The notes below the pieces were generated by a model, which had not been told where the DNA came from, did not search any database, and saw nothing but the letters and a program-made list of their open reading frames with translations. Source: Desulfosporosinus metallidurans (lineage in GTDB: Bacteria; Bacillota; Desulfitobacteriia; Desulfitobacteriales; Desulfitobacteriaceae). Taken from it: a stretch of 64,000 bases of DNA. A program made the translations under genes and the position numbers. Below, in pieces: positions 35,248 through 44,308 of the stretch; within the stretch, counting starts at the first letter, position 1, and the number at the start of each line of letters is the position of its first letter. The stretch is taken from positions 1 through 64,000 of the forward strand of contig NZ_MLBF01000010.1 of the NCBI RefSeq assembly GCF_001936615.1, given 5' to 3'.

Positions 35248-35679
35248 TTTTCCACTCACTAAACGGGGGGAAAGCACAACGTCCAAATTGCTTAGCATAA
35301 TTTGAACTTCAGTCGGGCCTCCTTCCCCCACTGGCTGGACTTTACGGATCTCAGTTCGGGGAAGAATAAAGTGAATTTCGTGAGGAATTTTAGGCTCACC
35401 AATGCGCCGAAGACGAAAACGGACTCCTTCGACCTCCATCTCGACTTCGTCAAGATAATCCCCTACAAATTCTTGGCCATGATTACCATGAATATCTGCA
35501 TATTGTTCTTGCCCTTTGAGACTTGCCTTGAATTCTGGAAGAACAATAATTTGTCCTATTTGAAGTTTCAGTGGATCAACACTTGGATTGAGCTGAAGAA
35601 AATCGTCACAGTTCCCTCCCCAACGTTGGGCTAAACTATGAAAATTATCTCCAGGTTGAATAGTGTATTCTTTGACCAT
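35233..35679 (-). CDS. LysM-domain protein
   Basis: The 148-residue protein begins with a LysM domain (about 2-48: KEYTIQPGDNFHSLAQRWGG, IGQIIVLPE), which binds peptidoglycan or chitin-like glycans. The rest (about 60-148) is a charged, beta-rich domain I do not recognise. No signal peptide is visible, so it may act inside the cell or during sporulation, like LysM coat proteins. It sits between aroQ and pilus cluster 1. The function is unknown. Confidence 0.7.
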   Translation of the reverse strand: MVKEYTIQPGDNFHSLAQRWGGNCDDFLQLNPSVDPLKLQIGQIIVLPEFKASLKGQEQYADIHGNHGQEFVGDYLDEVEMEVEGVRFRLRRIGEPKIPHEIHFILPRTEIRKVQPVGEGGPTEVQIMLSNLDVVLSPRLVSGKTSPP

Positions 35680-35773
35680 ATTACATTCCCTCCTCTTCCT
35701 TAGCCTATGGATAAGAGGGAATGTTTCGTTCCACTAATTTCAATAATACCCCAAATTATACTAGTTGGGAAAT

Positions 35774-36325
35774 TCATACTCCTGTGCAAAAATAAATCTG
35801 CAGAAGCACTTCCCCTCCTTCTACTTCTAAAAGTACTTCCTGAACGTGAATACTGAACAATCTCATCTCCTCAACAGCTTTGAGTGCTCTGACAATGTCT
35901 TTCCATTGACCATGCAATCTCAGTCGAACCAACCCATAATCCAAACTTCCCCCGTTACCCACCTCTCTCCGTTCTCCAAACCGTTCAACATTTAAAGCAT
36001 AGACGGCCACACCTTCTTTTACAAACGCGCCTCGGCACTGATCAATCATGTCGGGGAACTGATCCATCGTAGGAATAGTGGACACCTTAGTGTCTTCTTT
36101 ATTATTCGCCGACCCTGCTTTTACGTTTTGCCAATAGATTTTCTCCTTCTGCAAAGAGCGCAGCTGAAGATACATTGGACGCCAAAGCACCAGAAATGCT
36201 AAAACAATGCAAGCTAATATCACCACGACGATTCTCTTGACACTACGTAGCGAAAGACCCCGAAATGGGAAGACCTGAGATAGGATAGTCCGCTTAACCT
36301 TGATCTCACTTGGGGAATAAGCCAT
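35774..36325 (-). CDS. PilO-like type IV pilus assembly protein
   Basis: The 183-residue protein has a basic N-terminus, one membrane segment (about 31-48, RIVVVILACIVLAFLVLW), a short coiled coil and a ferredoxin-like C-terminal domain. This is the layout of PilO/GspM alignment-complex proteins. It follows by 3 bp the PilM-PilN fusion gene, which supports PilO. The sequence similarity is too weak for certainty. Confidence 0.7.
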   Translation of the reverse strand: MAYSPSEIKVKRTILSQVFPFRGLSLRSVKRIVVVILACIVLAFLVLWRPMYLQLRSLQKEKIYWQNVKAGSANNKEDTKVSTIPTMDQFPDMIDQCRGAFVKEGVAVYALNVERFGERREVGNGGSLDYGLVRLRLHGQWKDIVRALKAVEEMRLFSIHVQEVLLEVEGGEVLLQIYFCTGV

Positions 36326-36328
36326 GAT

Positions 36329-37837
36329 TTACCCACCCCCGCCTAAAGATTCACTCATGTTCACCGTTGTGTTATTTTCAGTCTTATTCTCAACTTGCAC
36401 TCCATCTTTACCACGTTTTGCACTCAAAGAGAACTCTACGTTGTCTAGCGTAGTCAGTTTATAACTCGTTAAAGCGGGTTGTTCCCAGCCCATGGTCCGA
36501 AGTTTACGAATCAAGGTTTGAACCCCTCTCGAATCATCAGTACTTCCGCTTAACGACATACTATCTTGCTTGTACGTGACTTGTTCAATCTCCAGCTCTG
36601 AACCCCACAAAGCTTGAACCTTTGCCAACTCTTCTCCAATTTTCTCTGGCTGAATCGTTACCTTTTTCCAAGCATCTTCAAGTTCTTCACGATGTTTAGC
36701 CTGTTTCTCAATCCTAGCACCTTGGCTTGAAAGCAGTCGAACCTCTTGTTGCAAGGGTAACGTATTTTGATAGAGCACGAAGCAAACTATAGTTCCAATC
36801 ATCAAAAGCGCCCCGCTGAAAAATGCCAGTCCACGGAACGTTCGCATAAGCTTCTTGTCCCTATTCGGTTGACCCCAAAGATTAAGCCCAGGACGATGTG
36901 CACAAATCCGTAGTCCATACCCTACTGCCACCTCGCCCCAACCCTTATTCTCTTCCAGGAGCTTCTGCCAAGGATCTGAAGCACACGTGATTTTGGCTTG
37001 TTCCACCGTTGAAACGTGATTTGACGCCAATATTCTCTGGGCTAGTTGACCAGCGACCGTGTCTCCACTCCAGACCAAGCGTTTCAAATTGAGATCGTTA
37101 TGTTGTGTGCTGTAAAACAAGAGGAAGCGCCGAATCTCACTTTCCAAAGTTTCTATCCGCTCTTTGACACTTCCCTCACCTACCTTGGAGGAATGGGAGG
37201 GGAGTAACGTACGCACACTTTCAGGTACAGTTCCTCTAAAGAAGGCCATCTGAAAACTATCGGACTCCCCCTGAAGATAAAGCACATCTTCCTTTGCCTC
37301 AAAGCCCAATGCTTGCCCTAAAACAGAAAATGCAAAATCTATACCCTCCACCCTGAACCCTGCTTTTTCTAGGATCAAGACATACTGTTCAAGGATACTT
37401 TTCCGAGTTGCACCCAGTAAAATTACCAAACTTATAGGTTTTTCTTCGGAAATCACTTGGAAATCATAGAGTAAATCCGACCTAACAATCGGCATCTCTT
37501 CAGCGACTAACAAAGAAATGGCCGATTTTCTGTCTCGTTTTTCCAGCCACGGCAACGAATATGCCCGAATAAATCCTTGTTGAAGAGGGATCGCCAAATA
37601 CACCTTTAAATCTTTATAAAGATGCAGTGGCTGCTGTGACGCATAAGTTAAGAAAACATTAATCAAAGCGTTTTCGTTCCGCACGTTGCCTTGTTCGATG
37701 AGTCCAGCCGATAATGGAATTCGGTCAAACTTGACTGCACGAGAACGATGACCTTGTCTTATGAAAGGAGGGACAGAAAACCAAAATGCTCGAATTTCTC
37801 CATCGGTCAATTCAAAGACCACTGACCTTTTTCGCAT
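36329..37837 (-). CDS. PilM-PilN fusion, type IV pilus alignment protein
   Basis: Residues about 1-320 look like PilM, the actin-like cytoplasmic platform protein (RKRSVVFELTDGEIRAFW, then FRVEGIDFAFSVLGQALG). After it comes a membrane segment at about 340-362 (LAFFSGALLMIGTIVCFVLY), a coiled coil, and a small C-terminal domain as in PilN. Cluster 2 in this window has PilM and PilN as separate proteins, so this is a true difference between the clusters. GspL of type II secretion has the same fused layout. The gene follows a heptamer island. Confidence 0.75.
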   Translation of the reverse strand: MRKRSVVFELTDGEIRAFWFSVPPFIRQGHRSRAVKFDRIPLSAGLIEQGNVRNENALINVFLTYASQQPLHLYKDLKVYLAIPLQQGFIRAYSLPWLEKRDRKSAISLLVAEEMPIVRSDLLYDFQVISEEKPISLVILLGATRKSILEQYVLILEKAGFRVEGIDFAFSVLGQALGFEAKEDVLYLQGESDSFQMAFFRGTVPESVRTLLPSHSSKVGEGSVKERIETLESEIRRFLLFYSTQHNDLNLKRLVWSGDTVAGQLAQRILASNHVSTVEQAKITCASDPWQKLLEENKGWGEVAVGYGLRICAHRPGLNLWGQPNRDKKLMRTFRGLAFFSGALLMIGTIVCFVLYQNTLPLQQEVRLLSSQGARIEKQAKHREELEDAWKKVTIQPEKIGEELAKVQALWGSELEIEQVTYKQDSMSLSGSTDDSRGVQTLIRKLRTMGWEQPALTSYKLTTLDNVEFSLSAKRGKDGVQVENKTENNTTVNMSESLGGGG

Positions 37838-37851
37838 AGGGTCACCCCTTT

Positions 37852-37920
37852 ATCGTGGTTCGAAGATCGAAGTTCGACAATCGATGTCCGAAATCCAAAT
37901 ATATCGATTCGCACATCCTA
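37852..37920. repeat. heptamer repeat island upstream of the PilM-PilN gene
   Basis: Plus-strand units atcgtgg, ttcgaag, atcgaag, ttcgaca, atcgatg, tccgaaa, tccaaat are in exact phase. A less regular part follows with tcgcaca and tcctaca, units also seen at 21189-21209. Confidence 0.75.
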
Positions 37921-37935
37921 CATTTAATCCTAAAA

Positions 37936-37991
37936 AAGTTCAACTTAACTTCCGCAAGAGTAGGAAGCCTTCGGAAGTAAGTTTCTATTAT
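37936..37991 (-). repeat. intergenic hairpin element, copy C
   Basis: Arms AAGTTCAACTTA and AAGTTTCTATTAT enclose a stem ACTTCCG/CGGAAGT with a 17-nt loop. The outer arm contains the stop codon of pilD. Confidence 0.75.
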
Positions 37992-38767
37992 CTAGCCCAG
38001 GTCCAATACCAGTCGAATATTTGAGTTCCCCAGAATAGGGCCAGTATCGCCCCGAGCGCAAGATAAGGCCCGAAGGGGATCTGTTGACGAAAACCTTTTC
38101 TACCCGCTAAGAGAAGAAAAATCCCTATCAGTGCTCCCAAAAAACTACCTATGAAAATGGCTAGAAAGATAGAAGGAAACCCTAAGAAAGCGCCCATTGC
38201 AGCAACCAGCTTTACATCTCCAAGTCCCATTCCTTGCGGATAAAATCGAGCAATAATCCAGAATAACCCCCCAGCTCCTAAGGCACTGAGCACACTCTCC
38301 CATCCCGTTGGGTTTCCCGGTATAAGAAAGGCTCCCAGTAACCCAAGTCCCAACAACGGAAGGGTAAGAACATCCGGCAAGCGGAATGTGTCAAGATCAA
38401 TAAACGCTAAGGCAATGAGCACCGCCACAAAAACCAAGTTCAACAACAGCCGAGCTGGGTGGATTTCCATTCCAAAACTTAACGCAACGGTCAGATAGAA
38501 GAGAACCCCAGTTAAAAGTTCGACCATGGGATAACGCCAAGAAATTCGTGCTTGACAGTTACGGCACTGTCCCTTCTGAATCAGAAAGCTAACCACAGGA
38601 ACTAGCTCCCAGGCTCTTAGGTAATGTCCACAAGCAGGACAGTGGGAACCTGGGGTTACGATGGATTCCCCACGTGGGACACGATAAATGACCACGTTCA
38701 GAAAACTACCAATCAGGAGTCCTAAGAGTCCGATTGTAATACTCATTAAATACAACGAAAAATTCAA
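37988..38767 (-). CDS. pilD: prepilin peptidase / N-methyltransferase PilD
   Basis: Integral membrane aspartic protease that removes class III leader peptides from prepilins and methylates the new N-terminus. It has LLIGSFLNVVIYRVPRGES, the zinc-binding tetracysteine CPAC...CRNC near 45-75, and two catalytic aspartates in FIDLDTFRLPD and the GMGLGDVK motif. About eight membrane segments are present. I favour TTG 38767, with AAAGGGGAC upstream; ATG 38746 and ATG 38818 are alternatives. It is the only prepilin peptidase gene in the window and would process pilins of both clusters. Confidence 0.92.
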   Translation of the reverse strand: MNFSLYLMSITIGLLGLLIGSFLNVVIYRVPRGESIVTPGSHCPACGHYLRAWELVPVVSFLIQKGQCRNCQARISWRYPMVELLTGVLFYLTVALSFGMEIHPARLLLNLVFVAVLIALAFIDLDTFRLPDVLTLPLLGLGLLGAFLIPGNPTGWESVLSALGAGGLFWIIARFYPQGMGLGDVKLVAAMGAFLGFPSIFLAIFIGSFLGALIGIFLLLAGRKGFRQQIPFGPYLALGAILALFWGTQIFDWYWTWAR

Positions 38768-38819
38768 CGAAGTGTCCCCTTTCCTGGTCAGATTCTTAGA
38801 CTTAATGTTGGAGTTCAAT

Positions 38820-38843
38820 CTTCCGTTAGTATACTAACGGAAG
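38820..38843. promoter_or_regulatory. perfect 24-bp palindrome between the pilin and pilD
   Basis: cttccgttagta and tactaacggaag form a perfect hairpin or operator site directly after the pilin stop. It probably protects or separates the pilin message from pilD. Confidence 0.6.
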
Positions 38844-38844
38844 G

Positions 38845-39333
38845 CTAATTAGCAGACGTCCAAAGGACATTATCTAAACCTTCATCATATGCTCGAACTT
38901 CGGCTGCCAAGCCATCGCCAAATAAATAAATCATGATCGTATTGGTCTTAGTATCTGGAATAACAATTTTCGTGGGATCTGCGGCATCGGCCGCAATATA
39001 AACCACCCCAAATCCCTTGTTTCCCTCAGGGACAATTTGTTGAGTCGTCGATTTGTCCAATTTACTAATATATTTAGGTATGAGATTAGAGCTGGTCACC
39101 GTGCCAGCAGACACTGTCAACTCAGTATTTTTAGGGTAATTTCCGTTTTCAACCTGAAAGCGATCCAAGGCCGCTTTGACTTGATGCGCCGTCGCAACAT
39201 CTGCTTTTCGCCGTGCATTTGCTGTGCTCGATGCTATCTTAGGAATCACCACAGCCGCTAAGACGCTAATAATAATCACTACAGCCAACACTTCAATAAG
39301 AGTAAACCCTTTGTCTTGTCTGATAGACTTCAT
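38845..39333 (-). CDS. type IV pilin-like protein, cluster 1
   Basis: Prepilin with leader MKSIRQDKG cut before FTLIEVLAVVIIISVLAAVVIP; Glu5 of the mature protein is present. The remainder (NARRKADVATAHQVKAALDRF, NGNYPK) resembles GspG/major pseudopilins. ATG 39333 has GGAGG 8 nt upstream; the frame is open to 39384. Its position upstream of pilD, and the palindrome after it, suggest it may be the main subunit of this cluster. Confidence 0.88.
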   Translation of the reverse strand: MKSIRQDKGFTLIEVLAVVIIISVLAAVVIPKIASSTANARRKADVATAHQVKAALDRFQVENGNYPKNTELTVSAGTVTSSNLIPKYISKLDKSTTQQIVPEGNKGFGVVYIAADAADPTKIVIPDTKTNTIMIYLFGDGLAAEVRAYDEGLDNVLWTSAN

Positions 39334-39445
39334 CCCCCGCTCCTCCTTCATATTCATTGCGACCCTCACTTCAAATGATCTCAAGTATAGCTAAACTTGT
39401 CCGCGGGCATAAGCACACTTGCTCAACTCCGAAGTTACCGTTTTA

Positions 39446-39480
39446 TATCTGGCCTCCGGCCTCTGACTTCTGTTATTCCA
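39446..39480. repeat. heptamer repeat at the pilC (cluster 1) stop
   Basis: Plus-strand units tatctgg, cctccgg, cctctga, cttctgt, tattcca are in phase and run through the end of pilC. TGACTTCTG-type units are shared with the island at 15467-15480. Confidence 0.55.
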
Positions 39481-40672
39481 GATGTGAACTGAGATCAAAA
39501 ATAGGAAGCATTACTCCGCTGGCAACAAGTCCGATCAGCCCAGCTAAAGCGAGGATAAATGCTGGCTCAAGCATCTTGGTAAGCCTGTTGAGCTGATCCT
39601 CTAGTTCACGTCGAAACATTTGCGTAACATAATGCAACATGCGATCCAACTGACCAGATTCTTCTGCGACTGAGATCATTTCAGCTCCCTCTCTAGGGAA
39701 AATCCTGCTCGTACGCAGTAATGGGGCCATTCGTTTTCCCTGTCGAACATTGAGCACAAGCTGGTTCGTCAACTCCAACATTTCTTGGCTACGTAACATA
39801 CCAGCCGTCAAGCGCAACGCCTCGAGTAAAGGAATTCCGGCATCTATCAATCGACCCAAAATTTGGCTAAATTGGACTAAATCACGAAGGCGATAGACCC
39901 TTCCTAGAAGGGGAATCCGTCCCAATAAGTGGTCTAAGCGTATTTTCCAACGATCCGAATTCGTGTGTCTCAAAACAAGTAAACCACTCGTAACCAAACC
40001 AAATGTACCCCACAGAAAAAGAGGGATTTTTCGCCCACCCGCAAAAATGACTCTAGTCAAAAACGGTAATTCTGCACCCATGCTTATAAAAAGTTTTTCA
40101 TACATGGGGAGTACCCAGACAGAAAGGACATAGAGCACTACAATCACTGCGAAGAACAACAGCAGTGGGTAGGCCAGAGCTGCCTTTATCTTTTTATGAT
40201 AAGCGTATTCCTGATCTAACTCGTCAGCGACTTCACTGAGGACTTTTGCCAGTGTTCCAGTATATTCCCCAGCTTTGACCATAGAGAGCACAAACGAATT
40301 AGGGGATGGATTTAGAAGTGCTAAAGCCTCCGACAAGTCACTGCCTGCTTCTACTCGTTCCTTTACACTCTTCCATTGTTCCTGCTCAAAGGATACTTTT
40401 GCCTCATGAAAGGTCATCATCTCTAAAGCTTGAAGTAAGGGGATTCCTGCTTCCAATAAAGTAGCTAACCGGCGGGCGAAATGGCTCCACTGAAACTTCT
40501 TCCGGGTCGGTACCAAAATACTTTGCCAATTTCGCATTGAGTGTACCCCCACCGGGAAATATCCTTCCTTCCTTAGTCGTGCTTGAACCTCTGAGATTTC
40601 ATCACCGATCCATGAACCGTGCTGTATTACTCCCTTCTCGTCAACAGCTTTCCATGCAAAACGTTTCTTCAT
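39473..40672 (-). CDS. pilC: type IV pilus inner-membrane platform protein PilC, cluster 1
   Basis: GspF/PilC family protein of 399 residues with two repeated GspF domains (about 70-190 and 270-390) and three membrane segments (about 165-190, 215-235, 370-390). FARRLATLLEAGIPLLQAL and LIDAGIPLLEALRLTAGML are the repeated signatures. The start overlaps the pilT stop by 4 bp. Confidence 0.92.
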   Translation of the reverse strand: MKKRFAWKAVDEKGVIQHGSWIGDEISEVQARLRKEGYFPVGVHSMRNWQSILVPTRKKFQWSHFARRLATLLEAGIPLLQALEMMTFHEAKVSFEQEQWKSVKERVEAGSDLSEALALLNPSPNSFVLSMVKAGEYTGTLAKVLSEVADELDQEYAYHKKIKAALAYPLLLFFAVIVVLYVLSVWVLPMYEKLFISMGAELPFLTRVIFAGGRKIPLFLWGTFGLVTSGLLVLRHTNSDRWKIRLDHLLGRIPLLGRVYRLRDLVQFSQILGRLIDAGIPLLEALRLTAGMLRSQEMLELTNQLVLNVRQGKRMAPLLRTSRIFPREGAEMISVAEESGQLDRMLHYVTQMFRRELEDQLNRLTKMLEPAFILALAGLIGLVASGVMLPIFDLSSHLE

Positions 40673-41715
40673 CTCCTTAAACTATCAGGACTCTGCAGTT
40701 TTTCCTGGGCAACCTCGTAAGAAACAAGGCCCTTTTGGACTAAGTCCAGAATGGCCTTATCCATAGTTTGCATCCCCAGCTTGGCATTCGTCTGGATGAC
40801 GGTCGGCAGCTGATGGGTTTTACCCTCCCGGATGAGGCTACGAACCGCTGGCGTCGCCAACATAACTTCAATGGCCGCCACGCGCCCTTTATGGTCTGCT
40901 CTGGGAAACAATTGTTGAGATAATATCCCCTGTAAAACGGCCGCCAGTTGCACGCGGATTTGCTGCTGTTGATGCGGTGGGAAAACATCAATCATTCGAT
41001 CCACTGACTGGGTTGCATCATTCGTATGCAACGTACTGAAGACTAAGTGCCCGGTTTCAGCAGCTGTAACAGCAGTTGCAATCGTTTCTAAATCTCGCAT
41101 CTCGCCTACTAAAATTACATCTGGATCTTGGCGCAAGACAGCGCGCAACGCATTCGTAAACGATTGAGTATCATTACCAACTTCCCGTTGATTGACTAAA
41201 CTCAATTTATGGCGGTGTAAATATTCTATAGGGTCTTCGATCGTTACAATGTGACAAGCCCTTGTGCGATTAATGTAGTCAACTAGCGAAGCAAGCGTCG
41301 TCGATTTACCGCTCCCGGTTGGGCCAGTCACTAATACTAACCCTTTATGTAAGCGAGCTAATTCAATGCTCACGGGCGGAAGGCCCAGATCTTCTGGACT
41401 AGGGATGACAAAGGGAATCAAACGAATAACCACTCCAATGGATCCTCGCTGTCGAAAAACATTAACGCGATATCGTCCAATCCCTGGCAAACTATAAGAA
41501 AGATCCAATTCACCATTTTCAGCAAATCGTTTAGCCTGTTGGTCATTCATAAGGGAATGACCAAACGTTTCGAGATTCGCTTGCGAAATTTTTTCCATCT
41601 CAAGTTGCACAAGTGAGCCGTCAATCCGAAGTACCGGTGGGCTCTCTACTGTTAGATGGATGTCAGACGCCTTTTTTTCCCCCGCCAACTGCAAAAGTTC
41701 TTCAAGTGAAAGCAT
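40669..41715 (-). CDS. pilT: twitching motility / pilus retraction ATPase PilT
   Basis: Hexameric ATPase that depolymerises pili. The 348-residue protein has an N-terminal domain with KKASDIHLTVESPPVLRIDG, Walker A VTGPTGSGKSTTLASLVDY, EDPIEYLH (Asp box), LRQDPDVILVGEMRDLET (Walker B), and the PilT-specific C-terminal motif AVRSLIREGKTHQLP. ATG 41715 (MLSLEELLQ) has AAGGAG upstream. It is the only PilT gene visible, so retraction of pili from cluster 2 would depend on it. Confidence 0.94.
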   Translation of the reverse strand: MLSLEELLQLAGEKKASDIHLTVESPPVLRIDGSLVQLEMEKISQANLETFGHSLMNDQQAKRFAENGELDLSYSLPGIGRYRVNVFRQRGSIGVVIRLIPFVIPSPEDLGLPPVSIELARLHKGLVLVTGPTGSGKSTTLASLVDYINRTRACHIVTIEDPIEYLHRHKLSLVNQREVGNDTQSFTNALRAVLRQDPDVILVGEMRDLETIATAVTAAETGHLVFSTLHTNDATQSVDRMIDVFPPHQQQQIRVQLAAVLQGILSQQLFPRADHKGRVAAIEVMLATPAVRSLIREGKTHQLPTVIQTNAKLGMQTMDKAILDLVQKGLVSYEVAQEKLQSPDSLRR

Positions 41716-41728
41716 GTTTTTTCTCTCC

Positions 41729-43417
41729 TTACCCTTCAATGCCCGAAGTAGCATGTAGTACTTCTTCCACAGTCGTAGACCCTTGAGCCACCTTCAGTAG
41801 CCCATCTTCCAAGACCGTTAACATCCCTGAAACCATGGCCTGTTGCTCAATGTCCCTAGAGTTTTGACGTGAAAGTATTAGTTCCTTAATTTCCTGATTA
41901 TATTGCAAAAACTCGTGAATCCCAATCCTGCCTCTAAACCCGGTTTCTAGACATTCCGGGCATCCGGTAGGACGATATAAGTGAGTAATAGCTGTCGGCA
42001 AGTGAAGTGATCTTTTCTCTGTCTCAGACACTCTGTACGTCGTCTTGCAATGTTCGCACAAACGGCGAACCAAGCGTTGAGACAAAACCCCACTGACCGC
42101 AGATGCCAGAAGATACGGTTCTATTCCCATATCAATGAGTCGGGCCAACGCCTCCGCAGCTGTGTTGGTATGTAGGGTCGATAAGACCAAATGCCCTGTA
42201 AGAGAAGCCCTGATGGCGATTCTAGCCGTTTCTTCATCCCGTATTTCTCCGATCATAATCACATCCGGGTCTTGCCGCAGGATATGTCGTAATCCGACTA
42301 CAAAACTGAGTCCCGCAGGAAGATTGACTTGTACTTGGTTTACCCCCGGAAGTTGATATTCGACAGGCTCTTCGATCGAAATGATATTTTGTTCCTCGGC
42401 ATTCAGCTCCCTAAGAAGAGCATAAAGGGTTGTCGTTTTACCACTTCCCGTCGGGCCCACCACCAATATTAAACCATTCGGGCGTCTTAACAAGGCCTGT
42501 AACCCTGACTCAACCTCTGAACGCATCCCTAAAGCATTGAGCGTTCGCTGTGCCATCTCTGGATCAAGAATACGAACAACAATTTTTTCACCAAACACCG
42601 TTGGCATTGACGCCACCCGCAAGTCGACACGACGAAATTCAGCGCTAAACGTCATTCGCCCATCTTGTGGAATTCGGCGTTCCGCAACATCCATTTGAGC
42701 CATGACTTTTAAACACGAAACTATACTCCGTGCAGCATTTGTAGAAAGAACATGTTTCCGAATAAGTTTACCGTCGATTCGATAGCGCACGACAAAGTCG
42801 TTTTTGCGTGGTTCCCAATGGATATCACTTACCCCTTGTATTACTGCCTCATGCAACACAGAACGCACTAATTTAAGAGTGGGAGCATCGTTTTGCAGCA
42901 AATCAGTATCTGTGACCTCGACCGACCATACAGCCTGATCTTCATAGATCGTGTCTACTGGGGAGGCAAGTTGAGCAACCGATTGTTCCACAGTTAGATA
43001 CTGACGAATTGATGCTTGGATTTCCTCTACCTTAGCAAAGACTGGCTCAACCTCCAACCCACTTAACATTCTCACATCTCGGAGGGCTCGTTCATGAGTT
43101 GGGTCAAACATAGCGACTCTCAAGATTCCCGACCGCAGTTCGAAGGGGATAAGGGTGTAGCGTCGAGCTACTTCTTCGGGAATTAACCCTGCGACCCCTG
43201 GGTCAATAGTGACTTGGGTCAGCGAAATTTCAGGGATACCCAAATATCTACGCAAGGCTTCTGCCAAGCTCGCTTTAGACAATACTCTCATACTCACGAG
43301 AACTTCACCAATCGGTTCTCCGTTTTCCTGCGCAACTTCTAAACCTTCCGCCAAATCCTTAGCCTCTATATAGCCTCCGGCGAGTAGAAACTGACCAAAT
43401 TCATGACTGTTTTTCAT
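41729..43417 (-). CDS. pilB: type IV pilus extension ATPase PilB, cluster 1
   Basis: GspE/PilB family ATPase. The 562-residue protein has an N-terminal GspE_N domain (about 1-140), Walker A VVGPTGSGKTTTLYALLREL, SIEEPVEYQLPGVNQVQVN, LRQDPDVIMIGEIRDEET, and a zinc-binding C-terminal loop CEHCK...CPEC. It differs clearly in sequence from the second PilB at 58608. The N-terminal domain looks complete; a c-di-GMP-binding role cannot be decided by eye. Confidence 0.92.
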   Translation of the reverse strand: MKNSHEFGQFLLAGGYIEAKDLAEGLEVAQENGEPIGEVLVSMRVLSKASLAEALRRYLGIPEISLTQVTIDPGVAGLIPEEVARRYTLIPFELRSGILRVAMFDPTHERALRDVRMLSGLEVEPVFAKVEEIQASIRQYLTVEQSVAQLASPVDTIYEDQAVWSVEVTDTDLLQNDAPTLKLVRSVLHEAVIQGVSDIHWEPRKNDFVVRYRIDGKLIRKHVLSTNAARSIVSCLKVMAQMDVAERRIPQDGRMTFSAEFRRVDLRVASMPTVFGEKIVVRILDPEMAQRTLNALGMRSEVESGLQALLRRPNGLILVVGPTGSGKTTTLYALLRELNAEEQNIISIEEPVEYQLPGVNQVQVNLPAGLSFVVGLRHILRQDPDVIMIGEIRDEETARIAIRASLTGHLVLSTLHTNTAAEALARLIDMGIEPYLLASAVSGVLSQRLVRRLCEHCKTTYRVSETEKRSLHLPTAITHLYRPTGCPECLETGFRGRIGIHEFLQYNQEIKELILSRQNSRDIEQQAMVSGMLTVLEDGLLKVAQGSTTVEEVLHATSGIEG

Positions 43418-43418
43418 G

Positions 43419-43841
43419 TTACGTATGTAACTCTTGGTAACTCTTCATAATCCACTTTCCTGTCACTAATTGAAGTATCACCTCAATTTTCCGAACTGCT
43501 AATCCTGAATGACCTTGAGAAATCACTTTATACCCTCCTCCTTTCGTCGTCACAATAACTACGTCAACGCGCCCGGTACTTAAAGAAAAGTTCCCTCCCC
43601 GAAGTTCAGAGTTAACCAGCAGATGGGCTTTCGCCCACTCAACACCCCCTTCTGCCGCGTAAAGGGCCTGTCTACTTTGTGTTTCCCGTCTCACCATTCG
43701 ATTCTCTACATTAGCCTTTAGATATCCTTCCATGCCTAGTCCTGAAAGAATCGTCAATAGAAGGAGCATAAGAAGGCTAACATACCCGGTCGATCGGTAT
43801 ATGATAGCTTTACTCTCCTTTGCCTGATGGCGCTCCGCCAT
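43419..43841 (-). CDS. PilX-like minor pilin
   Basis: The protein has a hydrophobic segment STGYVSLLMLLLLTILSGLGM followed by RMVRRETQSRQALYAAEGGVEWAKAHL, the pattern of PilX N-terminal minor pilins (tail of the helix with YxAEGGxE). I use ATG 43841; it overlaps the upstream gene by 88 bp. The open frame to 43916 runs inside that gene. The exact start is uncertain. It ends 2 bp before pilB. Confidence 0.7.
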   Translation of the reverse strand: MAERHQAKESKAIIYRSTGYVSLLMLLLLTILSGLGMEGYLKANVENRMVRRETQSRQALYAAEGGVEWAKAHLLVNSELRGGNFSLSTGRVDVVIVTTKGGGYKVISQGHSGLAVRKIEVILQLVTGKWIMKSYQELHT

Positions 43842-44308
43842 GACGCTTTTTGTCCTTCCACACTTGCTTCTAAGAAGACGTTCCACAGTCCAGGCTCCAC
43901 CTCCACACATTCCCATCCTGTAATATAACTAGCCAACGGTTCCTTTGCCCCTAGGTGCACCCAGTACAAATCCTTAATGCCATCATAGTCTAAATCATTA
44001 ATATAATAAAAATCGAGCGTTGGCACCGGATTTGCGTCAGCCGGCAGCGGTAATATAAACAATTTTTTAGTATCTTGAACCCATTCCACGGTTTGTGCCG
44101 AACGAATCTCTGTGGAAATTGTTTGTCCCGCCGTCATGACTGAATAGTGCGCTTCCAAATGATTTTTCAAAGTACGCGATCCCCGCCACTGATCCGATAT
44201 TAATCGCAGCGCAATTACCATAAAAATACCTGAAATCAGCAAAGCGAACAAGACTTCTAAAAGCGTTAACCCACGCTCAGAATTATAGTCCACTCTATTC
44301 GACCGCAT
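43754..44308 (-). CDS. PilW/PilJ-like minor pilin
   Basis: Prepilin with leader ending SERG before LTLLEVLFALLISGIFMVIAL; Glu5 is present. The 184-residue protein continues with a long helix and a beta-rich domain (LDFYYINDLDYDGIKDLYWV). It overlaps the PilV-like gene by 14 bp and the PilX-like gene at its end, as is usual in minor pilin operons. Confidence 0.75.
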   Translation of the reverse strand: MRSNRVDYNSERGLTLLEVLFALLISGIFMVIALRLISDQWRGSRTLKNHLEAHYSVMTAGQTISTEIRSAQTVEWVQDTKKLFILPLPADANPVPTLDFYYINDLDYDGIKDLYWVHLGAKEPLASYITGWECVEVEPGLWNVFLEASVEGQKASWRSAIRQRRVKLSYTDRPGMLAFLCSFY

